Source: Skermanella sp. TT6
GTDB lineage: Bacteria; Pseudomonadota; Alphaproteobacteria; Azospirillales; Azospirillaceae
Direction of reading: 5' to 3'
DNA length: 64,000 bases
NCBI RefSeq assembly: GCF_016653635.2
Contig: NZ_CP067420.1
Location: 1,991,501 to 2,055,500, forward strand
The notes under the pieces were generated by a model. The model ran no database searches and was not told the DNA's origin. It saw only the letters and a list, made by a program, of their open reading frames with translations. Both the position numbers and the translations under genes were made by a program. How positions within the stretch are numbered: the stretch's first letter is position 1; each line of letters starts with the position of its first letter. Of this stretch, positions 33,591-42,222 are shown piece after piece.

Positions 33591-34208
33591 TCAGACCATG
33601 TACCGTACGGCCACGAATCCGCCCAGCAGCAGCAGGAAGAACGCCGTGGCGAGAATGCCCAGGTTTTTCTCGATGAAGGTGCGGATCGGCGGCCCGAAAT
33701 ACCACAGCAGCCCGGCGACCAGGAAGAAGCGGGCGCCGCGCGATACGGCCGACGCGATCATGAAGATGGCGAAGTCCAGGTGGGTGACCCCGCTGGCGAT
33801 GGTGATGACCTTGTAGGGGAACGGCGTGAAGCCGGCGCCGGCGACGATCCAGAAGCCCCACTCGTTATAGAGCGCCGCGAACTGGTCCATCTTGTCGGTG
33901 TAGCCGTACAGGTTCATCACCTGTTGGCCGATCGCGTCCCACAGGAAATAGCCGATCAAGTAGCCGAAGGCTCCGCCCACGACGGAGGCGATCGTGCAGA
34001 CGGCGGCGATCGCCCAGGCCCGGTCGCGGCGTGCCAGCACCATCGGCATCAGCAGGGCGTCCGGCGGTACCGGGAAGACCGAGCTTTCGATGAAGGAGAT
34101 GAACCCCATCGCCCACATGGCATGGCGATGACCCGCAAGGCGCATCGTCCAGTCGTACAGCGGTCTGATCACGGAAAGGCCACCCCATAGCAGTTTGCCG
34201 GCCCGCAT
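33591..34208 (-). CDS. YqaA-family (DedA/VTT-fold) membrane protein
   Basis: A 205-residue protein with about five membrane segments and the VTT/DedA-type features of the YqaA group: ESSVFPVPPDALL near residue 40, a glycine-rich FGYLIGYFLWD segment and GAGFTPFPYKVITIASG. DedA-type proteins are thought to scramble or flip lipids; YqaA itself is not characterised. It lies 32 bases upstream of dsbB, so the three genes (yqaA, dsbB, coq7) probably form one transcript. The N-terminal start at ATG 34208 has no good ribosome site. Confidence 0.85.
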   Translation of the reverse strand: MRAGKLLWGGLSVIRPLYDWTMRLAGHRHAMWAMGFISFIESSVFPVPPDALLMPMVLARRDRAWAIAAVCTIASVVGGAFGYLIGYFLWDAIGQQVMNLYGYTDKMDQFAALYNEWGFWIVAGAGFTPFPYKVITIASGVTHLDFAIFMIASAVSRGARFFLVAGLLWYFGPPIRTFIEKNLGILATAFFLLLLGGFVAVRYMV

Positions 34209-34305
34209 GGCGGCGTCCGGTATCCGCGGTCGTGTCTAACAGTCCGCTGCAGTGCACGCAATCGGCACGATCGTCGCTTGGCACGGCGCTTCGAGCTTAC
34301 CGTCC

Positions 34306-35580
34306 TTACGCAGCCGCTCCGGCGCGCCGCCGCACGGCAGGGACCGTCAGCGCCGCCGCCGCCAGCACGCCGGCGGCACTCCCCATCGCGATGCCGTCGA
34401 AGCTGCCCTGCCGGTCGAGCAGCCAGCCGAACAGCCCCGGGGACAGGGCCGTCGCCAGAACGGTGACCGACACCGACAGCGACCGGATCGCTCCCAGGTG
34501 GCGGGTTCCGTACAGTTCGGCCCAGACGGCCGCGACGATGATCGCGCTGATCCCGGCCGTGATCCCGGCCAGCGCCATGAAGCCGGCCGCGGCCAGCGGA
34601 TCGGCGGTGGAGGAAAGCACGAGCAGGGCCGCCGCCAGCGGCAGCAGGTAGAATGGCATCAGGCGAACGGCGCCCAGGCGGTCGATCAGGGGACCGACGG
34701 TCAGCGACGTGACGATGGTGGTCCCGGCGTAGAGCGCGAAGCCGGCGGCGAAGAGGGACAGCGGCCATCCCTTCGACTCGACCAGGGCTATCTGGTGGAA
34801 GAACACGCCGGTGTTGATGAAGCCGGGGGCGAGCAACGCCGGCAGCACCATGTAGAATCGGGGGTCGCGCAGCACCTCCGCGCGCGTCCAGTCCCGGGCC
34901 GCCACCGGACGGGTCGATGGCGAGGATCCGGCGGGGGACGGCTCGGGCGCGGCTGGCTCCGAGCGGGGCAGCCAGAGCAGGACCGGCAGCACCACCGCCA
35001 GAAGGACGCCGGCGCAGGCCGCCCAGGCGCTCCGCCAGCCCAGCAGCGCCAGGGCGGTCACCATCACCGTGGGCAGCAGGGCCTCCCCGGTCGGGTGGCC
35101 GAGCGCCGCGAGGCTCAGCGCGGTACCGCGGCCGGTGTCGAACCGGCGGGCCATGGTCGTGAAGGCGGTATGCGGCATCAGCCCCTGTCCGGCGAGCCGC
35201 AGGCCGAACAGCGCCAGCACCAGCAGGACCGCGTGGCCGGCGGTCGCCATCCCGATGCAGGCGGCGGCCAGCGCCAGGCAGACGGCGGTCACGTAGCGCC
35301 GCAAGCCGGTGGTGTCGATCCAGCGGCCCGCCCAGATCAGCGCCGTTGCGCTGCCCAGGGTCGCGATCGAGTAGAGCAGGCCGAATTCGGCGTTGGTCAG
35401 GCCGAATTCCTCGCGGATGTAGCCGCCGGACAGCGAGATGAAGAATGTCTGGCCGAAGCTGGAGAACAGGGTCAGCAGGAAGCCGAAGGCGAGCATCCGC
35501 CCATGGGCGGCGATGAAGGCGAGATAGCTCAAGGGGAGTGGACCGGCGGAATGGCTGAGGGGCGCATGACTGTTTGGCAT
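34306..35580 (-). CDS. major facilitator superfamily transporter
   Basis: A 424-residue carrier with about twelve helices. The loop 2-3 motif appears as WAGRWIDTTGLRRY and the second-half equivalent as VGPLIDRLGAVRLMP. The N-terminal half continues with ATAGHAVLLVLALFGLRLAGQG. The substrate is unknown. It lies downstream of the RND pump genes on the same strand, but a strong hairpin (35589-35622) separates them, so joint transcription is probably limited. The ATG at 35580 has no clear ribosome site. Confidence 0.85.
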   Translation of the reverse strand: MPNSHAPLSHSAGPLPLSYLAFIAAHGRMLAFGFLLTLFSSFGQTFFISLSGGYIREEFGLTNAEFGLLYSIATLGSATALIWAGRWIDTTGLRRYVTAVCLALAAACIGMATAGHAVLLVLALFGLRLAGQGLMPHTAFTTMARRFDTGRGTALSLAALGHPTGEALLPTVMVTALALLGWRSAWAACAGVLLAVVLPVLLWLPRSEPAAPEPSPAGSSPSTRPVAARDWTRAEVLRDPRFYMVLPALLAPGFINTGVFFHQIALVESKGWPLSLFAAGFALYAGTTIVTSLTVGPLIDRLGAVRLMPFYLLPLAAALLVLSSTADPLAAAGFMALAGITAGISAIIVAAVWAELYGTRHLGAIRSLSVSVTVLATALSPGLFGWLLDRQGSFDGIAMGSAAGVLAAAALTVPAVRRRAGAAA

Positions 35581-35588
35581 CAAACGAT

Positions 35589-35622
35589 GAAGGGTGCGCC
35601 GACATCGGTCAACGCACCCTTC
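35589..35622 (-). terminator. stem-loop between the RND pump genes and the MFS gene
   Basis: A perfect 10-bp stem (GAAGGGTGCG / CGCACCCTTC on the minus strand) with a 14-base loop, followed by ATCGTTTG. It is a terminator-like structure with a poor T-run. Confidence 0.6.
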
Positions 35623-35644
35623 GTCATGGCAGCTCCCCGATGTC

Positions 35645-38600
35645 CTACTCCGCCGCGTGGCGGACCGGCAGGGCCGGCGCCGGATGAGGCGCGCCGTGCG
35701 GGTCGTCCTCCTCCCGGGGTCCGACGAATCGGCCCAGCACGCTGCCGACCCGTTCCGACAGCCCCTCCATGATGGTGTAGAAGCTGGGCACGAAGATCAG
35801 CGACAGCACGGTGGAGACCAGCAGGCCGCCGATCACCGCGATCGCCATGGGCGCGCGGAACTCGCCGCCGTCGCCGGCTCCCATGGCGCTGGGCAGCATG
35901 CCGGCCGCCATCGCGATGGTGGTCATGATGATCGGCTGGGCGCGCTTGCGGCCGGCGTCGATGATCGCCTCGATCCGGTTCATGCCCTTCCGTTCCTGTT
36001 CCACCGCGAAATCGACCAGCATGATGGCGTTCTTGGTGACGATGCCCATCAGCATCAGGATGCCGATCACCACCGGCATGCTGATCGGGTTGCCCGTCAG
36101 CAGCAATGCGATGATGACGCCGCCGATCGACAGCGGCAGCGACAGCAGGATGGTGATCGGCTGGAACACGTTGTGGAACAGCAGCACCAGCACGCCCAGC
36201 ACCATCAGGAGGCCGGCGCCCATCGCGGCTGCGAAGCCGGCGAAGACCTCGCCCATGATCTCGGCGTCGCCGCTCTCCTGGATACGGGTGCCGGCCGGCA
36301 TGTCCCGGACCTCCGGCAGCGCCTTCACCCGGGCGAGCGCGTCGCCCAGCGTCAGGCCGCCGGTCAGGTCGGCCCCGATCAGCACGCGCCGTTCCCGGTC
36401 GTAGCGCTCGATCGACGAGGGACCCTGGCCGAATGAGATGTCGGCCAGCGACATCAGCGGCACGGCGACCCCCGCCGTGTTGGGCACCGCCAGCGTCTCG
36501 ATCAGCCGCAGGTCGTGGCGGGCCTGGGTGTCGAGCTGGACGCGGATGGGGATCTGGCGGTCGCCCGCATTGAACTTGGCCAGGTTGGCGCCGATGTCGC
36601 CGATCGTGGCGACCCGCACCGTCTCCGAGATCGTTTCGGGCGAGACGCCGTGGCGGGCGGCCTCGTCCAGGCGGGGCAGGACCCGGATTTCCGGCCGGTC
36701 CAGCCCGGCGCTGGCGGCGGCGTTGGAGAAGCCCGGCTCGCGCCGCATCGCCGCCTCGATCGAGGCGACCGCCTCGCCCAGGGCCACGCCGTCGTTGCCC
36801 ATCACCGTGATCGACAGCTCGCGCTCGCCGCGCTCGTTGACGTACCAGGCACGGATGTCGGGCACCTCGGCCAGGCGGCGGGATATTTCCCCCTCCACCT
36901 GCTTCTGGGTCATCTCGCGCTCGCCCTTCGGCGTCAGCATGACGAACAGCGCCGCCTTGCGAACCTCGCGGCCGGCACCGGTCGGGGTCGTGCCGCCCAT
37001 CGCGAAGACCGACTTGATCTCCGGCATCTCGCGGAGCGTCGTGGCGATCCGGTCGGTGGTCCGGGCGGTGTCCTCCAGCGTGGCGCCGGGCGGCAGTTCG
37101 ACCGAGACGACGGAACGGGCCGCGTCCTCGGCCGGGATGAACCCGGTGGGCAGCAGCGACGTGCTCCAGATGGAGACGGCGAAAAGCCCGACGCCGGCCA
37201 GCAGCGTCATCCACCGCCAGCGGAGCGTGACCCTCAGGAACCCGGTATAGGCCCGCATCAGCGCGCCGTCGCGCTCCGGCCGGGGCGGGTGGGCGCGCAT
37301 CAGGTAGGCCGCCATCATGGGCGTGATCAGCCGGGCGACCAGCAGGGAGAACAGCACGGCCACCGCGACCGTCAGGCCGAACTGCTTGAAATACTGGCCG
37401 GGAATGCCGCCCATGAAGCTGACCGGGGCGAACACCGCGACGATGGTCAGCGTGATCGCGATGACCGCCAGGCCGATCTCGTCCGCCGCATCCATCGCGG
37501 CGCGGTAGGGCGACTTTCCCATGCGCATATGGCGGACGATGTTCTCGATCTCGACGATCGCGTCGTCCACCAGGATGCCCGTCACCAACGTGATCGCCAG
37601 CAGGCTGACCAGGTTGAGCGAGAAGTCCATCATGCTCATGACCCAGAAGGCCGGGATGATGGAAAGCGGCATCGCGACGGCGGCGATCAGGGTCGCGCGC
37701 CAGTCGCGCAGGAACACCAGGACGACGATGATGGCCAGGGCCGCACCTTCCAGCAGGGTGCCCATGGCGGCTTCGTAGTTGCCCTCGATATAGTCCACCG
37801 TGTCGTCGATCAGCGTATAGCTGACGTCGGGGTGGGCTTCCGACAGCCGGGCAAGCTCCGCCTCGACCACCCGGGCAACCTCGACGTTGCTGGCCCCCTT
37901 GGATCGGAACACGCTGAACGAGACGACCTGCTGCTCGCCGTTCAGCTTGGCGAAGGACCGCGGCTCCTCGTATGAATCCACCACCTCGCCCAGGTCGGAC
38001 AGCCGCACCTCGCGCCCGCCGGGCAGCACGATGCGGGTCTGGCGCAGGTCGTCCAGCGTGCGGGCGCCGGCCAGCGTCCGGATCGCCTGCTCCTGGCCGC
38101 CCAGTTCGCCGCGGCCTCCCCCCAGGTCGATGTTGGTGGCGCGGAGTTGGCGGTTCACGTCGGCCGCGGTGATGCCCAGCGACATCAGCCGGTCGGGGTC
38201 GAGCTGGATCTGGATCTCGCGCTCGACGCCGCCGATCCGGTCGATCCGGCCGACGCCCTTCAGACCCTGGAGCTTGCGCCTGACCACGTCGTCCACGAAC
38301 CAGGACAGCTGCTCCAGCGTCATGCCGGGAGCGGAGGCGGCGTAGCTCTGGATCGCCTGGCCCTCCACGTCGATCCGCTCGATGATCGGCTCGTCGATGG
38401 TGCGCGGCAGGTCGGCGCGGATCTTGGCGATCGCGTCCTTCACGTCGTTGACCGCCCGGTCGGTGTCCACCTCCAGCCGGAACTCGATCGCGGTCGTGGA
38501 GGTGCCGTCGGTGATCGTCGAGGTGACGTGCTTGACGCCGGTGATGTTGGCGACCGCGTCCTCGACCTGCTTGGTGACCTGGGATTCCAGTTCGGACGGC

Positions 38601-38770
38601 GCCGCCCCCGACTGGGTCACGGTGATCGAGACGACCGGCACGTCGATGTTGGGAAACCGCGTGATCGGCAGCGACTGGAACGACACGATCCCCAGCAGCA
38701 TGACCACCGCGAAGAACACCAGGGCCGGGACCGGACTGCGGATCGACCAGGCGGAGACGTTGAGCGACAT
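35645..38770 (-). CDS. RND efflux pump inner-membrane transporter
   Basis: A 1041-residue HAE1-type RND permease for drugs, solvents or similar amphiphiles. Twelve helices and the two large periplasmic loops are present, with the proton-relay Asp pair region in GILVDDAIVEIENIVRHM, MGGIPGQYFKQF and the C-terminal GIVTKNAIMLVDFA segment. The N-terminus SIRSPVPALVFFAVVMLL is the usual first helix. With the HlyD-type adaptor upstream (32 bases) and a TetR gene it forms a standard regulator-adaptor-pump operon. No outer-membrane channel gene is linked. Confidence 0.93.
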   Translation of the reverse strand: MSLNVSAWSIRSPVPALVFFAVVMLLGIVSFQSLPITRFPNIDVPVVSITVTQSGAAPSELESQVTKQVEDAVANITGVKHVTSTITDGTSTTAIEFRLEVDTDRAVNDVKDAIAKIRADLPRTIDEPIIERIDVEGQAIQSYAASAPGMTLEQLSWFVDDVVRRKLQGLKGVGRIDRIGGVEREIQIQLDPDRLMSLGITAADVNRQLRATNIDLGGGRGELGGQEQAIRTLAGARTLDDLRQTRIVLPGGREVRLSDLGEVVDSYEEPRSFAKLNGEQQVVSFSVFRSKGASNVEVARVVEAELARLSEAHPDVSYTLIDDTVDYIEGNYEAAMGTLLEGAALAIIVVLVFLRDWRATLIAAVAMPLSIIPAFWVMSMMDFSLNLVSLLAITLVTGILVDDAIVEIENIVRHMRMGKSPYRAAMDAADEIGLAVIAITLTIVAVFAPVSFMGGIPGQYFKQFGLTVAVAVLFSLLVARLITPMMAAYLMRAHPPRPERDGALMRAYTGFLRVTLRWRWMTLLAGVGLFAVSIWSTSLLPTGFIPAEDAARSVVSVELPPGATLEDTARTTDRIATTLREMPEIKSVFAMGGTTPTGAGREVRKAALFVMLTPKGEREMTQKQVEGEISRRLAEVPDIRAWYVNERGERELSITVMGNDGVALGEAVASIEAAMRREPGFSNAAASAGLDRPEIRVLPRLDEAARHGVSPETISETVRVATIGDIGANLAKFNAGDRQIPIRVQLDTQARHDLRLIETLAVPNTAGVAVPLMSLADISFGQGPSSIERYDRERRVLIGADLTGGLTLGDALARVKALPEVRDMPAGTRIQESGDAEIMGEVFAGFAAAMGAGLLMVLGVLVLLFHNVFQPITILLSLPLSIGGVIIALLLTGNPISMPVVIGILMLMGIVTKNAIMLVDFAVEQERKGMNRIEAIIDAGRKRAQPIIMTTIAMAAGMLPSAMGAGDGGEFRAPMAIAVIGGLLVSTVLSLIFVPSFYTIMEGLSERVGSVLGRFVGPREEDDPHGAPHPAPALPVRHAAE

Positions 38771-38802
38771 GGGACGGGCTCCCGCTTCTCTCTTGGGAAC
38801 GC

Positions 38803-40038
38803 TTAAGGGACGCTGCTGGTCTGCACCGCCGATACGGCGGGAGGATGCGGCACCGGGGTTACCCGGTCGCCGTCGCGGACGAAGGTGCCGGACACGGCGA
38901 TCACGTCCTCTCCCGGGGCAAGCCCGTCACGGATCTCGGCCTTGCCCTCGGCCTTCAGCCCGACGATGACGGGCCGGGTTTCCACGATGCCGTCATGTAC
39001 CACCTGGATCACGGAACCCTCCGGCCGGTTGAGCACGGCCGACAGCGGCACCAGGATGCCGTCGCGGCGGTCCACCTCGACGGCGCCGCGGGCGAAGGCC
39101 CCGACCGCCAGGCCGGGGACGCTGTCAACCGTGAGCCGCACCCTGCCGAGGCGGGACGTGCGGTCGACCTCGGGGGAGACCAGCCGGACCCGGGCGGGAA
39201 CCGGATCGGTCATGCCGGCGGGACGGACCTGGGCGGGCTGGCCGACGCGCAGCCGGGCGAGCGCCGTCTCCGGCACGGCGGCCTCGACCTCGATCGTGCC
39301 GTTGCCGATGATCCGGAACAGCGGTTCGCCGCCGGGGGAGACCAGCGCACCCAGCTTCGCCTCGCGCCGGCTGATGATGCCGGCGGCGGGGGCCTTGATC
39401 TGGGTGCGGCCGATGCGAACCTCGATCTCGCGCTGCTGGGCCTCGGCCAGGTCCCTGTCGGCCTGCGAGACCCGCAGGGCGTCCTCGGCGACGGCCACCC
39501 GGGCGCGGGCCACCAGGGCCGCCGCCTCGCGCTGCTCCAGCGCCTCCTGCGAGGCGTTGCCCCGCTCCTGGAGGGTGCGGGCGCGCTCGAAGGCGGCCTC
39601 GGCTTGGCGCGCCTGGGCATTCGCCTCCGCGATCTGGTTGCGGGCCTGGGCGATGGCCGCCATGGCGCGCGTGATCGATGCCCTGTTCTGCGCCGCCTGG
39701 GCATCCAGCATGTCGCGCGACAGGCGGGCCAGGACCTGGCCGCGCTCGACCCGATCGCCTTCCTCGGCGAGCAGTTCGGTGATGGCGAGGCCGTCGATCT
39801 CCGGTCCGACCAGGACCTCGTCCCGCGCGACCAGGGTGCCCGTCATCAGGATCGTCTCGGCCAGGGTGCCGGCCTGGGCCTTGACCACGCTGACGCTGGG
39901 CGGCTTGGGAACGACGGCGGCGGGTTCCGCCGCGAGGGCGGACGAGGCGGCGGGGAGCGTGGCTGCTGACCAGCCGAGCAGCGCCGCGCCAAGCAGCAGC
40001 TTGCCCATGGACGAGAGGCGGTCGGGTGCTCGGGGCAT
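38803..40038 (-). CDS. RND periplasmic adaptor (membrane fusion protein)
   Basis: A 411-residue HlyD/AcrA-type adaptor. A signal peptide covers residues about 10-36. The lipoyl half-motif (VLVGPEIDGLAITELLAEEG), a long alpha-hairpin (residues 110-200, rich in Ala/Gln/Glu/Arg), the second lipoyl half (RTQIKAPAAGIISRREAKLG), and the beta-barrel and membrane-proximal domains are visible. It couples the pump to an outer-membrane channel supplied from elsewhere. It is co-transcribed with the pump and ends 32 bases upstream of it. Confidence 0.92.
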   Translation of the reverse strand: MPRAPDRLSSMGKLLLGAALLGWSAATLPAASSALAAEPAAVVPKPPSVSVVKAQAGTLAETILMTGTLVARDEVLVGPEIDGLAITELLAEEGDRVERGQVLARLSRDMLDAQAAQNRASITRAMAAIAQARNQIAEANAQARQAEAAFERARTLQERGNASQEALEQREAAALVARARVAVAEDALRVSQADRDLAEAQQREIEVRIGRTQIKAPAAGIISRREAKLGALVSPGGEPLFRIIGNGTIEVEAAVPETALARLRVGQPAQVRPAGMTDPVPARVRLVSPEVDRTSRLGRVRLTVDSVPGLAVGAFARGAVEVDRRDGILVPLSAVLNRPEGSVIQVVHDGIVETRPVIVGLKAEGKAEIRDGLAPGEDVIAVSGTFVRDGDRVTPVPHPPAVSAVQTSSVP

Positions 40039-40048
40039 GGTCTTGGCC

Positions 40049-40702
40049 TTATTCGGAGATGGGAGGCGGAGTGGGAGGGGCGCCTGGCCGCAGGAATCGT
40101 TCCAACAGGGTGTCGAGAACGGCGTCGATCCTGTCGTCGGTCATGAAATCGGCCATGGGCCGGTGGGCGATGATGCCGTCGCCCATGGCCATCAGCAGCC
40201 GGACGGTGACGTCCACGTCGATGCCGGGATCGACGGTGCCCTGTTCGATCCCCCGGCGAAGCGCCTTGGCGCACGCGGCGTGGGCCTCGTTTATGTTGCG
40301 CTCGAACATGGCGCGGATCTCGGGATTGCGCAACGCCTCGGCGATGATCTCGGTGCAGAGCGCCGGCGCCTCCCGGCCATGCATCTCGCGCAGGAAGGCG
40401 CGCGCAAGCGCGCACAGGCCGCGCACCGGATCGTCCGTCCGCTCCAGGACTTCGAAGATCTCGGCATTGCGGACGCGGTCGGCCTCCGCGATGGCGGCGA
40501 TGATCGCTTCCTTGCTGCGGAAATAACGGTACAGGTTGCCTGCGCTCATGCCGGCCTCGGCGCAGATATCCTGCATGCTGGCCTTATGGAAGCCCGACCG
40601 CGCGAAGCAGGTCATGGCGGCAGCGAGGATGCGCTGCTGCTGCGCCTCCCGCAAATCCGCCGTCGTCGTTGAGGCAGGGTCTTCCTTGACGCTTGGTGCC
40701 AT
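40049..40702 (-). CDS. TetR/AcrR-family repressor of the RND operon
   Basis: A 217-residue regulator. The N-terminal helix-turn-helix reads RILAAAMTCFARSGFHKA then ICAEAGMSAGNLYRYFRSKE, and the ligand domain is unremarkable. It lies 10 bases upstream of the adaptor gene on the same strand, and a symmetrical operator lies just ahead of it (40729-40748), so it probably represses its own operon until an effluxed compound binds. Confidence 0.9.
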   Translation of the reverse strand: MAPSVKEDPASTTTADLREAQQQRILAAAMTCFARSGFHKASMQDICAEAGMSAGNLYRYFRSKEAIIAAIAEADRVRNAEIFEVLERTDDPVRGLCALARAFLREMHGREAPALCTEIIAEALRNPEIRAMFERNINEAHAACAKALRRGIEQGTVDPGIDVDVTVRLLMAMGDGIIAHRPMADFMTDDRIDAVLDTLLERFLRPGAPPTPPPISE

Positions 40703-40728
40703 TGCCGCCGTGCTGCCGTCTATGCTGA

Positions 40729-40748
40729 GAGTGAACGTTCATTCACTC
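40729..40748. promoter_or_regulatory. TetR-type operator for the RND operon
   Basis: GAGTGAA-CGTTCA-TTCACTC is a perfect 7+7 palindrome with a 6-base spacer, 27 bases upstream of the TetR start codon. It includes the smaller TGAACGTTCA palindrome. Confidence 0.7.
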
Positions 40749-40793
40749 ACTGATCTACGCCGATCGCGAACGGGCGTCAAGTGCGACAAATGC

Positions 40794-40828
40794 AAACAAA
40801 AAGGGCCGGCGTTCGGAGCGCCGGCCCT
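40794..40828 (-). terminator. intrinsic terminator of the fasciclin gene
   Basis: On the minus strand a 10-bp stem (AGGGCCGGCG / CGCCGGCCCT) with a 7-base loop is followed by TTTTTGTTTG. Confidence 0.85.
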
Positions 40829-40858
40829 GGAAAGGTCGTTTGGGGTTGCCTGCTGTCC

Positions 40859-42127
40859 TTACTGGACGAGGGCCTCCTGCACGTTCTCGGGCACCAGCAC
40901 CTGGTCGATGCCGTGGACGAAGCCGTTGCCCGTACGGATATCGCCGACCGTTATCGAGGCCGGATCCTGGTTCGAACGGTCGGCGGTCCGCTGCTGGCCG
41001 CCATCGGTCTGGCCGCCCGTCGCGGCCCCGGACCCGTCGGTCATCGCGGTCTCGGCTTGGCGGAGCTGGAGCAGCGCGTCGTCGACGGCCTGGCGGGCGG
41101 CGTTCCGGTCGTTGGCCTGCACGGCCTGATCGGCGCGGGCGATCGCGGAACTCGCCTGCTCGAGGGGGGCCCGGTTCGGCTGCTGGGCCTGGGCCAAGCC
41201 GCGGTCGAGCGCCTGGCGCGCGGTCGAGATCTGGTCCTGGACGGCCTCCATCTCCTGGCCCTCGCCGCCCAAGGTCTGGTTCGCGTTCTCCAGCGCGGTG
41301 CGGGCGTCACGCACTTCCGACATGGCCGCAGGCTCGGAAGCAGCGGTTTGGGAAGCCGCCGTCTGGTTCGCGGTCTGGCCCTGGGCCGGCGGCTGGGGAG
41401 CGCCGATGCTGAGGCGCGGGCGGCCGTTGGTCATCGAAACGTCGATCGGCCCGCCGCCCATCGCGTTGATTTCCTGGGGGATCTGCGTCGAAGCGATGCT
41501 CTGGTTCTGGACCACGTGCTGGGACAGCACGGTGCGGAGCTGGTCGCGGTTCTGCTCCTGCGTCAGCTGGTCGCGGACGTTCTGGGGCAGCTTCTCGAAG
41601 GCCGCGTTGGTCGGCGCGAAGATCGTGTAGGGACCCGACTGGCTCAGCGTCTCGGCCAGGCCGGCACTCTCGATCAGCCCGACCAGGGTGCTGAACTGGC
41701 GGTTCTCCCGCAGCGCCGCGACCACGTTGTCGGCCTGGATGGGGGCCTGCTGCGGGTCGGCGCCGTTCCGCGCGGTGCCCTGGCCACCTTGTCCACCCTC
41801 GCCGCCGAGGATGGCGGGAAGCGGAGTCGTCCTGGTGACCTGCTGCCCGCCCGGAAGCATCTGCTCGAGATCGGCGAGGATCTGGCGGCACTCGTTCAGT
41901 TGACCGTCGCTCTGCGCCTCCCGGGCCCGCTGGAGCATCAGCTCAGCCTCGGCCTTCTGCTGACCCTGGAGCTGGTCCACCCGGTTACCGACCTGCCCGA
42001 TCTCGAGCTGCGTGCAGGAAGCCGGTTGCAAGTCCTGGGTGCTGCCGGGGGATGTCTGGGCATGGACCGATCCCATTGTCCCTGCGGTAAGCGCGATGAT
42101 CGCCGCGCCGAACATAAGCCTGTTCAT
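40859..42127 (-). CDS. secreted fasciclin (FAS1) protein with an internal helical insertion
   Basis: A 422-residue exported protein. The signal peptide ends near VHAQ (residue 24). Residues 30-95 form a helical two-Cys domain (ASCTQLEIGQ ... QLNECRQILADLEQ). The FAS1 domain starts at about 132 (NVVAALRENRQFSTLVGLI), with the TIFAPTNAAFEKLP motif at 168-181 and HVV at 204. It is interrupted after about residue 242 by some 145 residues of Ala/Gln/Asp-rich helices, then resumes with the conserved last strands ITVGDIRTGNGFVHGIDQVL (about 392-411). FAS1 proteins act in adhesion or surface structure. GGAGGAT lies before the ATG at 42127, and a strong terminator follows. Confidence 0.85.
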   Translation of the reverse strand: MNRLMFGAAIIALTAGTMGSVHAQTSPGSTQDLQPASCTQLEIGQVGNRVDQLQGQQKAEAELMLQRAREAQSDGQLNECRQILADLEQMLPGGQQVTRTTPLPAILGGEGGQGGQGTARNGADPQQAPIQADNVVAALRENRQFSTLVGLIESAGLAETLSQSGPYTIFAPTNAAFEKLPQNVRDQLTQEQNRDQLRTVLSQHVVQNQSIASTQIPQEINAMGGGPIDVSMTNGRPRLSIGAPQPPAQGQTANQTAASQTAASEPAAMSEVRDARTALENANQTLGGEGQEMEAVQDQISTARQALDRGLAQAQQPNRAPLEQASSAIARADQAVQANDRNAARQAVDDALLQLRQAETAMTDGSGAATGGQTDGGQQRTADRSNQDPASITVGDIRTGNGFVHGIDQVLVPENVQEALVQ

Positions 42128-42222
42128 ATCCTCATCCTCCGCGTTTTGTCTCTTGACAAGCATCGAGCCTGTTGACCGCTACAACAACGGAGCGAAGAGA
42201 AGGGTTCCCGCGGGAGGCCGGG

